Source: Mycolicibacterium cosmeticum | GTDB lineage: Bacteria > Actinomycetota > Actinomycetes > Mycobacteriales > Mycobacteriaceae | NCBI RefSeq assembly: GCF_000613185.1 | Contig: NZ_CCBB010000003.1 | Span: forward strand, 1,178,001 to 1,242,000 | DNA length: 64,000 nucleotides | Direction of reading: 5' to 3' | Part shown: piece after piece, positions 36,067 to 43,435 of the stretch | Numbering within the stretch: the first letter of the stretch is position 1 | How the letters are laid out: every line of letters begins with the position of its first letter | Notes under the pieces: model-generated | What the model was told of the DNA's origin: nothing | The model's input: only the letters and a program-made list of their open reading frames with translations | The model's database searches: none | Position numbers and translations under genes: made by a program

Positions 36067-37943
36067 GTCCGGACCATCCGGTAGCCCAGCGAGTACCGGC
36101 CGAGCGTGTGTTCGACATCGGCGCACTGCACCGTATCCGGCACGGACACCGTCAGCACCGGGCTGCCGTCCTCGACCTCGGCATTGACGGTGACGCCCGG
36201 CAACCCGGCCAAGGCCTCGCCGACGACACGGCGCGCGGCGTCGGCGCGCAGTGTGGGCTTGTAGGGCTTGCCGATCGCGGTGACCGGCAGCGCGTCGATG
36301 ATCGACACGTCCTTGGGCGCTGCGGCGCGTTCGGTGACCCGCGCGATCGCCCAGTCCCGCAACTGTGTTGGGGTCGCCGCCGAACCGGGTGCCAGGGTGA
36401 CGTAGGCGACGGGCACTTCCCCGGCATGCGCGTCGGGCGCACCGACTGCGGCGGCCGCGGTCACCTCGGGGTGCGCCAGCAGCGCATCTTCGATGACGGC
36501 CGGGTCGATGTTGTGACCGCCGCGGATGATGAGATCCTTGGCCCGACCGGTCAGGTGGACGAAACCGTCGGTGTCGATCCTGGCCAGGTCACCGGTGTCG
36601 AGCCAGCCGTCGACGAGTTTTCCCCTGCCGTCGAGGACGAAGGTGCCGTCGACCGCTCGGTGGTCGACGTATCCGGCGAACACGGTGGGGCCGTTGACGA
36701 TCAGTGTTCCGGCCTGCCCGGCCGGGACGTCACGCCAACCGCCGGGGGCATCCAGGTCGACGACCCGGACCCCCACGTACGGCAAACGCTGCCCGACGGT
36801 CCCGGGCCGGGGATGGTCGGGGAAGCTGCGGGCGCTGGCGCACGTGGCCTCGGTGAGACCGTAACCTTCCACGAGCGTGATGCCGGTGTGCTGCTCGAAG
36901 TCGTTGCGCACCGCGGACGGCAAGGCCGAGGCACCGACCACGGCGAAGCGCATGCTGGAGATGTCCGCATCGACGGGGCACTGCGCCAGCACGGCATAAA
37001 CGGTTGGGACGGCGCTCATTGCGGCGATGCGGTGGTGTTCGACGATCTTCCAGAAGACGCCGTACAGGTGCGGGTCGCGGTATCCCAGCGGTCCGGCCCA
37101 GACGACGTGTTGCCCGCGCATCAGCGGCGCCAGCACCGTCACGATGAGCGCATTGACGTGGAACAGGGGCAGGGCGGCGAAGATCACGCCGTCCTCGTCG
37201 AGCGTCGAATTGGCGGCAACCATCCAGGCGTTGGCGACCTCGTTGGCGTGGGTGTGGGCCGCCAGCTTCGGGGCGCCGGTGGTTCCGCCGGTGTGGAACA
37301 ACGCCGCCAGGTCGCCCGCCTGCGGGGGTGCCCCGTCGAAGCCCTCGCGGCGGTGCGCCCGGGCGCACCGACTCGCGTAGTCGACGGTGACGCCCGCCAG
37401 GGACGGTGCCGGGCCGGCCGGCTGGTTCGTCGGCGACAGCAGGAAGACGGTGTCGACGACACCGGCCGCGGCCAGCCCGCTGGCGAGATCCCAGGTGGCC
37501 GAGTCGAGTTCGGGAGCGGCGGTGATGAGCACGCGGGCGCCGGCACGGTCGATCAATTCACCGACGTGGTCGGCGGACAGTCCGGCGTTGATGGGGGCGG
37601 CGATACCGGCCAGCTGCGCGGCCAGGGTGGCGATGAGCAGTTCGTCGCAATTGGGGGCCAGCAGCGCGACGGCGTCGTGGCGGCTGACGCCGCAGGCGCG
37701 CAACAGGTTAGCGAACTGGTGGACGTCGCCGAGCAGTTCGGCGAACGAGCGGGTGCGGGACTCACGCCAGCGCTGCGCGTCGGGGATGACCGTCAGCGCG
37801 CGACGGTCGGGGTACAGTGCGGCGCCGCGGCACAGGATTTCGTAGGTGCTCGACGGTAGCCCGCGCTCGGACAGCGGAACCGCTTCGATGTCCGTGATGT
37901 CGGCAGGCGTCCGGTACTCGGGCCAGAGTGGGTCGGCACTCAT
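36063..37943 (-). CDS. AMP-dependent acyl-CoA synthetase
   Basis: 626 residues. ANL adenylation motifs are clear: LFHTGGTTGAPKLAAHTH (P-loop), GYGLTEATCASARS, WLDTGDLARIDTDGFVHLTGRAKDLI, and the late catalytic Lys in TAIGKPYKP. The enzyme activates an organic acid to acyl-AMP then acyl-CoA. The start (ATG 37943) overlaps the FAA hydrolase stop by 4 nt and its end overlaps the flavin hydroxylase. It may activate the acid substrate of the pathway or a cleavage product. The acid specificity cannot be told. Confidence 0.88.
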   Translation of the reverse strand: MSADPLWPEYRTPADITDIEAVPLSERGLPSSTYEILCRGAALYPDRRALTVIPDAQRWRESRTRSFAELLGDVHQFANLLRACGVSRHDAVALLAPNCDELLIATLAAQLAGIAAPINAGLSADHVGELIDRAGARVLITAAPELDSATWDLASGLAAAGVVDTVFLLSPTNQPAGPAPSLAGVTVDYASRCARAHRREGFDGAPPQAGDLAALFHTGGTTGAPKLAAHTHANEVANAWMVAANSTLDEDGVIFAALPLFHVNALIVTVLAPLMRGQHVVWAGPLGYRDPHLYGVFWKIVEHHRIAAMSAVPTVYAVLAQCPVDADISSMRFAVVGASALPSAVRNDFEQHTGITLVEGYGLTEATCASARSFPDHPRPGTVGQRLPYVGVRVVDLDAPGGWRDVPAGQAGTLIVNGPTVFAGYVDHRAVDGTFVLDGRGKLVDGWLDTGDLARIDTDGFVHLTGRAKDLIIRGGHNIDPAVIEDALLAHPEVTAAAAVGAPDAHAGEVPVAYVTLAPGSAATPTQLRDWAIARVTERAAAPKDVSIIDALPVTAIGKPYKPTLRADAARRVVGEALAGLPGVTVNAEVEDGSPVLTVSVPDTVQCADVEHTLGRYSLGYRMVRT

Positions 37944-38884
37944 CCGTACACGACCGGCGTGCGCTGGGTACCGAGATCGATCACGCCGTCGTCGGTGGCC
38001 ACCCGGGCCTCCACGACGTCACCGTGCTGCAGGTATTTCTTGTTGCTCGCCTGGCGTTTGAAGAACGCCTTCCACTTCACCGCCGGCGGCAGCAGGGCCC
38101 CGATGATCTCGATCGGCTTGGGCGGCGCGCTCAGCGCCGTGCCGGCGGGCGTACCGGTGAGCACCAGGTCACCTGCGGCGAGGTCCTGGAACCGGGTCAG
38201 GGACTGCAGCGCCCGCAGCGGTCGATACAGCATGTCGCCTTCGACGAGCGTGTTCTGCCGCTGTTCACCGTTGACCGACAGCTGCAGCCGCAGGTCCCCG
38301 AAGCGCGCGAGTTCCTCGGGGCTGAGTAGCACCAGCGCCGGCCCGACGGGCGTGAACGTCGGGTAGGACTTGGCCTCGTAGAACTGCGTTTGGGGCAGTT
38401 GGATGTCGCGCGCGGAGACGTCGTTGGTGATAACCAGCCCGGCGACGACCTCGGCCAGGTTGGCCTCGGTGATCGACGTTCCGACCGGCACGTCGCGGCC
38501 GATCACGAGCCCGATCTCCACCTCGTAGTCGAGGAAGCGGACGTGGGCGGGTTTGACGATTTCGGCGAAGGGACCGCTGACGGAGGCCGAGGACTTGCGG
38601 AAGAACGTCAGCGGAATGGTCTTCGGGTCCATGCCCGAGTCCACGACGTGCGACTCGAAGTTGGTCATCTGGGCGATGACCCGGCACGGCGCCGTGACCG
38701 GAGACCGCAGCTGCAGGCTGGCGACGTCGACGGTGTCGGCGCCCGCCCCGTTCGCCGCGGCCTCGATGGCCGCACGGTCGGCCAGAAGCTCACCCGTGGT
38801 GGTGGCGTCGGTGTGGATCAGGGTGGCGCCGTTGGGGTGCTGGACATACCAGGCGTCGGCGGTGCGCAGGACGGAGATGGTCAC
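37940..38884 (-). CDS. Fumarylacetoacetate hydrolase-family enzyme
   Basis: 314 residues. The FAH-fold metal ligands are seen in FLDYEVEIGLVIG (the E-x-E pair) with the Asp in ITNDVSARDIQ, and a late Gly-rich loop DLVLTGTPAGTALS. Members hydrolyse C-C bonds or hydrate/decarboxylate ring-cleavage products such as 2-hydroxy-dienoates. It sits between the extradiol-dioxygenase-like gene (4-nt overlap at 38881) and the acyl-CoA synthetase (4-nt overlap), so it very likely acts on the ring-cleavage product. The precise reaction, hydrolase, decarboxylase or hydratase, is not decided by sequence. Confidence 0.87.
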   Translation of the reverse strand: MTISVLRTADAWYVQHPNGATLIHTDATTTGELLADRAAIEAAANGAGADTVDVASLQLRSPVTAPCRVIAQMTNFESHVVDSGMDPKTIPLTFFRKSSASVSGPFAEIVKPAHVRFLDYEVEIGLVIGRDVPVGTSITEANLAEVVAGLVITNDVSARDIQLPQTQFYEAKSYPTFTPVGPALVLLSPEELARFGDLRLQLSVNGEQRQNTLVEGDMLYRPLRALQSLTRFQDLAAGDLVLTGTPAGTALSAPPKPIEIIGALLPPAVKWKAFFKRQASNKKYLQHGDVVEARVATDDGVIDLGTQRTPVVYG

Positions 38885-40005
38885 GAGGTGGCTACTTTCA
38901 ACAGGCCGATGAGGCGGTGGACGTCGAATTCGTTGTCACGGCGGAGGGCGCTGATCATCGACAGCGCTTCGGTGCGGGCGGATCTGGGGCTGGTGCCCAG
39001 GAAGTCTTTGGAGGCGGGCGGACCCCACTGCGCGAGTCCGGTGGCGGTGAACGGTGCCCATCCCGGTTCCAGTGTGTTGTCGAACATGTCGCCGTCGGCG
39101 AAATGCTCGACCAGGAAACCGTCCGGGTCGCGCCAGTAGTCGAACAGCTGGCTGCCCTGGATGTGCCGGCCGATGCCCCACGACCGGAAGTAGCCGCGCT
39201 CGGCCAGGTACTCGCCGCCGGCCGCCAGCGCGTCCAGGTCGGCGACCTGGTAGGCCGAATGCACGTAGCGATTCGCCGGTCCCAGCGCCATCGCCAGGGT
39301 GTGGTGGTCGGCCGGCGTCGCGCCGCGGTCGCAGCGGATGAAGCTCATGGCGGGTCCGCGGTCGCGCTGACCGGGGAAGTACAGGAAGTCGCTGACGATC
39401 ATGCCGAGGTTGTCCAGATACCACTGGAGCGCCTGCTGATACCGGGTGGATTGCAGCACCACGTGTCCGAGCCGTTGTACCCGGGCGGGCACCCGCAGCG
39501 GCCGTTGTGTCGCGTTGATCCGCGGGACGCGGTGGCCGGCGTTGACCACCAGCGGCCGCTGGGCCGGCAGCGCGGGCAGGTCCCGCATCCCGGCCACCAC
39601 CCGCACGGGTATGCCACTGGGATCGACCAGCTCGGCCACCAGACCGCCGGTGGTTTCGGGTAGCGGCCGGGTGGGGACGCCGGCCGCCTCGGCGAGCTTG
39701 ACGACGTCGAGCTCATCGTGGGCGGCGAAGGCGACGCCGGTGAACCGGCTTCGCACGCCCCGCCGGACGATCACGCACGCGGCGCCGGAATCGGTTCCAC
39801 GCAGCTGCAATTCGTCCGGTGTGCTGATCGACACCTGGAAGCCGAAGGCCCGCGCGAATGCTTCCGCGCGCACCAGATCGGGCTTCTCGAACTCCAGCCA
39901 CGCGATATCGCGGACCTTGATCACCGGATTGCGGGACCGGCCGGGATGTTCGCCACGGCGTGCCCCCTGCTCACTGTGGAGGTCCTTGTGGACGTCGACG
40001 CTCAA
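38881..40005 (-). CDS. Extradiol-type (VOC) ring-cleavage dioxygenase
   Basis: 374 residues with two VOC/glyoxalase repeats. The second repeat has the HHE iron triad: His in RLGHVVLQS, His in RYVHSAYQVAD, and Glu in DGFLVEHFADGD. This matches type I extradiol dioxygenases, which split catechol-type rings next to the hydroxyls. The first gene of the leftward run starts at ATG 40005, 22 nt inside the shared regulatory block. The first 25 residues are polar and probably flexible. A true catecholate substrate is inferred, since the protein is longer than the classic BphC and could be a gentisate/bicyclic-type relative. Confidence 0.82.
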   Translation of the reverse strand: MSVDVHKDLHSEQGARRGEHPGRSRNPVIKVRDIAWLEFEKPDLVRAEAFARAFGFQVSISTPDELQLRGTDSGAACVIVRRGVRSRFTGVAFAAHDELDVVKLAEAAGVPTRPLPETTGGLVAELVDPSGIPVRVVAGMRDLPALPAQRPLVVNAGHRVPRINATQRPLRVPARVQRLGHVVLQSTRYQQALQWYLDNLGMIVSDFLYFPGQRDRGPAMSFIRCDRGATPADHHTLAMALGPANRYVHSAYQVADLDALAAGGEYLAERGYFRSWGIGRHIQGSQLFDYWRDPDGFLVEHFADGDMFDNTLEPGWAPFTATGLAQWGPPASKDFLGTSPRSARTEALSMISALRRDNEFDVHRLIGLLKVATS

Positions 40006-40027
40006 TTCGTGGCTCCTTCGTGCCGCC

Positions 40028-40094
40028 TGACGAAATCGTCACACACGACGACACGCTCAGTCAAGGGTTGCTGACGAATTCCTCAGGTCTGAGG
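40028..40094. promoter_or_regulatory. TetR/dioxygenase intergenic operator block (copy 1)
   Basis: TGACGAAATCGTCA (40028-40041) is a perfect palindrome of TGACGA/TCGTCA. The block through 40064 is 32/37 identical to 42022-42058 upstream of the P450. A weaker second copy TGACGAATTCCTCA lies at 40072-40085. CCTCAGGTCTGAGG (40081-40094), another perfect palindrome, follows. On the minus strand TTGACT at 40064-40059 could be a -35. The layout fits a TetR operator controlling both the divergent regulator and the leftward operon. Confidence 0.7.
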
Positions 40095-40137
40095 AACGGG
40101 CTTATGATGTGGGGACCCGATACGGGCAAGGAGCCTC

Positions 40138-40803
40138 ATGACAGTCGACGACACGCCGTCCGCCAACCGAGTCGAGCGGCGCAAACAGCGCACCCGTGCC
40201 GCCCTGATCAAAGCGGCTCAGGCGTTCATCGCCGAGGGGAAGCTGAACGTCCCGATTCTGGAGATCACCCAAGCGGCCGACGTGGGGATGGGCTCGTTCT
40301 ACAACCACTTCACCAGCAAGGAGGAGCTGTTCGACGCCGCGGTCATCGAGACCCTCGACGCGCACGGAGCGCTGCTCGACGAGTTGACCGCCGCGATCGA
40401 CGATCCCGCCGAAACCTTCGCGTGCAGCTTCCGGCTGACCGGCCGACTGTTCCGCACACGCCCGCAGGAGGCTCAGATCCTGCTGAACAATGGTCCGTCG
40501 ATGATCAATTCCGACCGCGGCGTCGCGCCGCGGGCCCGCCGCGATCTCATCGCCGGCATCGAGGCCGGCCGCTTCACCATCGAGGATCCCGAGCTTGCCT
40601 TGGCCATCGCCGGTGGCGTCCTGATGGGTGTCGGCATCCTCGTCAGGGATCATCCCGATCGCGACGACGGCGCCACCGCCGACCAGGCCACCGAAAACCT
40701 GTTGCGGCTCTTGGGGTTGTCCGCCGACGAGGCTCGTGCCATGTGCCGCAAACCCCTTCCGGACCTGGGATCCCTGCCGGGCGTCAGGCCGGAATCAGCC
40801 TGA
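40138..40803 (+). CDS. TetR-family transcriptional regulator
   Basis: 221 residues from ATG 40138 (weak site AAGGAGCCTC). The N-terminal HTH is TRAALIKAAQAFIAEGKLNVPILEITQAADVGMGSFYNHFTSKEEL (about 20-65), followed by a helical ligand-binding domain. It is divergent from the dioxygenase run (132-nt gap carrying the operator copies) and convergent with P450 (20-nt overlap at their ends). It very probably represses both leftward units through the shared 37-bp block and responds to a substrate or intermediate. Its ligand is unknown. Confidence 0.9.
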   Translation: MTVDDTPSANRVERRKQRTRAALIKAAQAFIAEGKLNVPILEITQAADVGMGSFYNHFTSKEELFDAAVIETLDAHGALLDELTAAIDDPAETFACSFRLTGRLFRTRPQEAQILLNNGPSMINSDRGVAPRARRDLIAGIEAGRFTIEDPELALAIAGGVLMGVGILVRDHPDRDDGATADQATENLLRLLGLSADEARAMCRKPLPDLGSLPGVRPESA

Positions 40804-41974
40804 CGGGCAGCCGTTCGAGCCGCCGGATGATGTTGTTGACGGCCCACTCCGGCGTCCCGTCGGCCTCGATGCGTTCGACGCGCTCGAGCAGTGCGGACAG
40901 GATCGTCGCGGTCTCCATCCTGGCCAGGCCCTGTCCGGCACAGGCGTGCGCGCCGTTGCCGAAGCCGATGTGCCGTCCCGCGTCCCTGCGGATATCGAAT
41001 ACCTCGGGGTCGTCCCATTCGCGTTCGTCGCGGTTGGCCGAGGCGTACAGCACCACCAGTCGCGTTCCGGCGGGAACATCCGTCCCGGCGATCGAGGTGT
41101 CACGAGCGACTTTCCGGGTGAACGCCCGCACCGGTGACTCGTAGCGCACCACCTCGTTGATCGCGTTCGGCAGCAATCCCGGTTCGGCCCTGAGCATTTC
41201 CCACTGTTCGGGATGCGCGGCGAACAGCTGGATCGCACTGGAGATGGCGCTGATGGTGGTGTCCAACGAGGGTGCGATGTAGTCGATGATCAGCGGCGGC
41301 ACGTCGTCGGGAGCCAGGGTGCCTTCGTCGACGGCACTCAGCAGCTCGTCAGCCATGCTGTCGGGCAAGACATTTCGGTTGCGCACCACCGCACGCGCGA
41401 AGCGCAACATCTGGACGCTGCGCGGGACGGCTCGCAGCGCCTGCCGGTTGACGGGCCCGAGCATGTCGAAGGTGGCTGCGGCCCAGGGCAGCAGGTCCGC
41501 GCGCCGCTCGTGCGGCCAGCCGACCAGATCCGGGACGACGGCCAGCGGCAGCGCGGTCGCCAGGTCGGCGACGCCGTCGACGCGGCCTTTGGTCAGCGCG
41601 GCGTCGACGATGGTGCGCGCGGCGTCCTCCACGGAGGCGGTGAGTCCACGAAGCGCCCTGGGCATCAGGCGATGAGCGACGAGCTTGCGGCGGCGGTCGT
41701 GATCCGTTCCGTCGCTGTTGAGGGTGGTGCCGCGCGACATTCCGTTGGCCACCGCGTTGGCCGCCACGCCGTGCCCGGACAGGTAGAGATCGTCGGCGCG
41801 CAGGGTGGCTTTGCACTCGGCGTAGTGGGGTAGGGCAACCATCCGGTGCCGGGGAAGCCAGACGAGCGGGCCGAGCCGCCGCAGGGCGCGGTAGTGCGGA
41901 TAAGGGCTGAGGATGGCCGATGTGCTGTAGATGTCGGGCCGGTACGACGGAATGTGGCGGGGTCGGTGCAGCAC
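40784..41974 (-). CDS. Cytochrome P450
   Basis: 396 residues, soluble bacterial class. The heme loop FGNGAHACAGQGLARME has the axial Cys (C345). The I-helix oxygen-binding region DYIAPSLDTTISAI and K-helix ExxR (EREWDDP after YASANRD) are as expected. It should hydroxylate or dealkylate the starting compound using ferredoxin partners, none of which is encoded here. It is a separate leftward unit under the second copy of the shared block (42022-42058), so it is probably co-regulated with the dioxygenase operon. It starts at ATG 41974. Confidence 0.9.
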   Translation of the reverse strand: MLHRPRHIPSYRPDIYSTSAILSPYPHYRALRRLGPLVWLPRHRMVALPHYAECKATLRADDLYLSGHGVAANAVANGMSRGTTLNSDGTDHDRRRKLVAHRLMPRALRGLTASVEDAARTIVDAALTKGRVDGVADLATALPLAVVPDLVGWPHERRADLLPWAAATFDMLGPVNRQALRAVPRSVQMLRFARAVVRNRNVLPDSMADELLSAVDEGTLAPDDVPPLIIDYIAPSLDTTISAISSAIQLFAAHPEQWEMLRAEPGLLPNAINEVVRYESPVRAFTRKVARDTSIAGTDVPAGTRLVVLYASANRDEREWDDPEVFDIRRDAGRHIGFGNGAHACAGQGLARMETATILSALLERVERIEADGTPEWAVNNIIRRLERLPVRLIPA

Positions 41975-42021
41975 GGGTCGCCTTCCTGTTGAGGCCGCGC
42001 CGGGGGCGCGACTCCCTTAGT

Positions 42022-42058
42022 TGACGAAATCGTCACATACGACCATATCCTCAGTCAA
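42022..42058. promoter_or_regulatory. Operator block upstream of P450 (copy 2)
   Basis: 37 bp matching 40028-40064 with five mismatches. It contains the same perfect palindrome TGACGAAATCGTCA (42022-42035) and ends CTCAGTCAA. It lies about 50 nt upstream of the P450 start (leftward). The equality of sequence and spacing to copy 1 points to one regulator binding both. Confidence 0.7.
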
Positions 42059-42163
42059 TGACGACTTTGTGGAGTCGACACGTGGAAAAGCCGGAATGCG
42101 AAACATCTGCACCGTCTCGACGAGCGGTCCACGCGGGGCGCAACGACGTGGTAGGTCAAGCAT

Positions 42164-42796
42164 GTGGAAGAGATGGTGGGGCCGGTCGACAAGGCCGTCG
42201 TCGGCGGACCGGTGCAACGCATCGGCGGCTTCGAGTACTGCTACGACACCGACACCTGGACATGGTCGGATGCCGTGGCGGAGATGCATGGCTATGCCGC
42301 CGGGCAGGTCATGCCGACGACTGCGCTCGTGCTCAGCCACAAGCATCCCGATGACGTCGAACGGGTGAAGACGCGCCTGCAACGCTCGTCGGCGCCATTC
42401 GCCAGCCGGCACCGTATCGTGACCACCACCGGCGCGGTGCGCACCGTTGTCGTGGTCGGCGAGGCGCTACGGCGAGCCGGCCGCGTCGTCGGCACGCGCG
42501 GGTTCTACGTCGATGTCACCAACGCGCTCAATCATGATGTGCAGGAATCGATCTCGGACAGTTTGGACGGAATTCTGGTCGACCGGGCCGCGATCGAACA
42601 GGTCAAGGGCATGCTGATGGTGGCGTACGACATCGACGCCGATGCTGCCTTCGAGATCCTGAGGTGGCGATCGCAGGAACTGAACGTCAAGATCTCGGCA
42701 CTGGCGCGGCATTTGGCCAAGGAGCTGCCGCGCCGACTGACCGTCGATGCCGGCCGCAGGGCGTCGGTCGATCACCTGCTGATGAGACCTTTCTGA
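42164..42796 (+). CDS. PAS-ANTAR RNA-binding response protein
   Basis: About 210 residues from GTG 42164 (ATG 42173 also possible). The N-terminal half is a PAS_3-type sensor (WTWSDAVAEMHGYAAGQVMPTTALVLSHKHPDD). The C-terminus is an ANTAR domain (RAAIEQVKGMLMVAYDIDADAAFEILRWRSQELNVKISALARHLA), a two-helix RNA-binding module that works as a transcription antiterminator. This PAS-ANTAR architecture is frequent in mycobacteria and usually of unknown target. The gene lies in the same direction as lsr2, with P450 divergent to its left. The ligand sensed by PAS is unknown. Confidence 0.85.
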   Translation: MEEMVGPVDKAVVGGPVQRIGGFEYCYDTDTWTWSDAVAEMHGYAAGQVMPTTALVLSHKHPDDVERVKTRLQRSSAPFASRHRIVTTTGAVRTVVVVGEALRRAGRVVGTRGFYVDVTNALNHDVQESISDSLDGILVDRAAIEQVKGMLMVAYDIDADAAFEILRWRSQELNVKISALARHLAKELPRRLTVDAGRRASVDHLLMRPF

Positions 42797-43019
42797 GCCG
42801 GTGGCTCAGTGGTCGATATAAGCGTCATATTCGGATTCCGATATACCTACCGAAACCGGATTCAGATATCGGCTTGCGTCAATTTTGACAATCGATGTGT
42901 CTGTAGCCGGAAAACACTATGTGTTCGCCGTGAATCATGACCTTGCGGTAGTTGACATGTGAAGCAGTGTGTACCCGCTGGTAGCCTGCAATGGCAATCC
43001 AACAGATAGGGTATTTCCA
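42797..43019. promoter_or_regulatory. lsr2 upstream region with a CGGATTC direct repeat
   Basis: AT-rich for this genome. CGGATTCCGATATA (42832-42845) and CGGATTCAGATATC (42857-42870) form a direct repeat spaced 25 bp; the first contains the palindrome TCGGATTCCGA. A good -35-like TTGACA occurs at 42953-42958, but no matching -10 with normal spacing was found. A regulator operator or the lsr2 promoter is plausible. Confidence 0.45.
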
Positions 43020-43382
43020 ATGGCCGAACGTGTCGTCCGCCAACTAATTGACGACTTGGATGGTTCCGAGATTCCAAATGGCGGCGGGGAGCGTATCGAG
43101 TTCTCACTGCGCGGAGTCGAGTACCAGATCGACCTGGCTGCCGGCAACATCGCCAAGCTGGACAAAGCACTGAAGCCGTTTATCGAGGCGGCGGCAAAGG
43201 TTCGTGGCGGGCGTTCGCGCCGGTCGGTGAAATCTATTTCCACCAACGGTAACGCCGGCGCGAGCGGGTCGAAGGAACAGCTCGCGGCCATCCGTAAGTG
43301 GGCAAGGAAGAACGGATACGAGGTGTCCGATCGGGGCCGTATCAAGGCCGAGGTCCTCGAGGCTTTCGAGGCCGCTCACTAG
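43020..43382 (+). CDS. Lsr2-type nucleoid protein (divergent paralogue)
   Basis: 120 residues from ATG 43020. The two-domain Lsr2 plan is present: N-terminal dimerisation region ([34 protein letters not shown]), basic linker ([11 protein letters not shown]), and C-terminal DNA-binding domain [33 protein letters not shown] with the AT-hook-like RGR. Compared with canonical Lsr2 (about 112 residues) the linker and N-terminus are clearly different, so this looks like a second copy. Lsr2 silences AT-rich DNA. A perfect 18-bp hairpin terminates it. The AT-richer DNA nearby could be a target. Confidence 0.82.
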   Translation: MAERVVRQLIDDLDGSEIPNGGGERIEFSLRGVEYQIDLAAGNIAKLDKALKPFIEAAAKVRGGRSRRSVKSISTNGNAGASGSKEQLAAIRKWARKNGYEVSDRGRIKAEVLEAFEAAH

Positions 43383-43383
43383 A

Positions 43384-43421
43384 CTTTCGCCCCCGAATGC
43401 CGTGGCATTCGGGGGCGAAAG
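43384..43421. terminator. Bidirectional terminator, 18-bp perfect stem
   Basis: CTTTCGCCCCCGAATGCC (43384-43401) is the exact inverse of GGCATTCGGGGGCGAAAG (43404-43421), separated by GT. It lies 2 nt after the lsr2 stop and 15 nt before the glycoside-hydrolase stop on the other strand, so it can stop both convergent transcripts. Confidence 0.85.
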
Positions 43422-43435
43422 GTCATCCGGTCGGG

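Noticed and set aside
42058..42354. Small frame starting right at the end of operator copy 2 (MTTLWSRHVEK)
   Set aside because: It overlaps the PAS-ANTAR gene in another frame for most of its length and its composition is Arg/Gly-rich.
42953..42958. TTGACA as the -35 of lsr2
   Set aside because: No TANNNT hexamer lies 16-19 nt downstream; the nearest (TAGCCT) is about 24 nt away, so a promoter is not claimed there.
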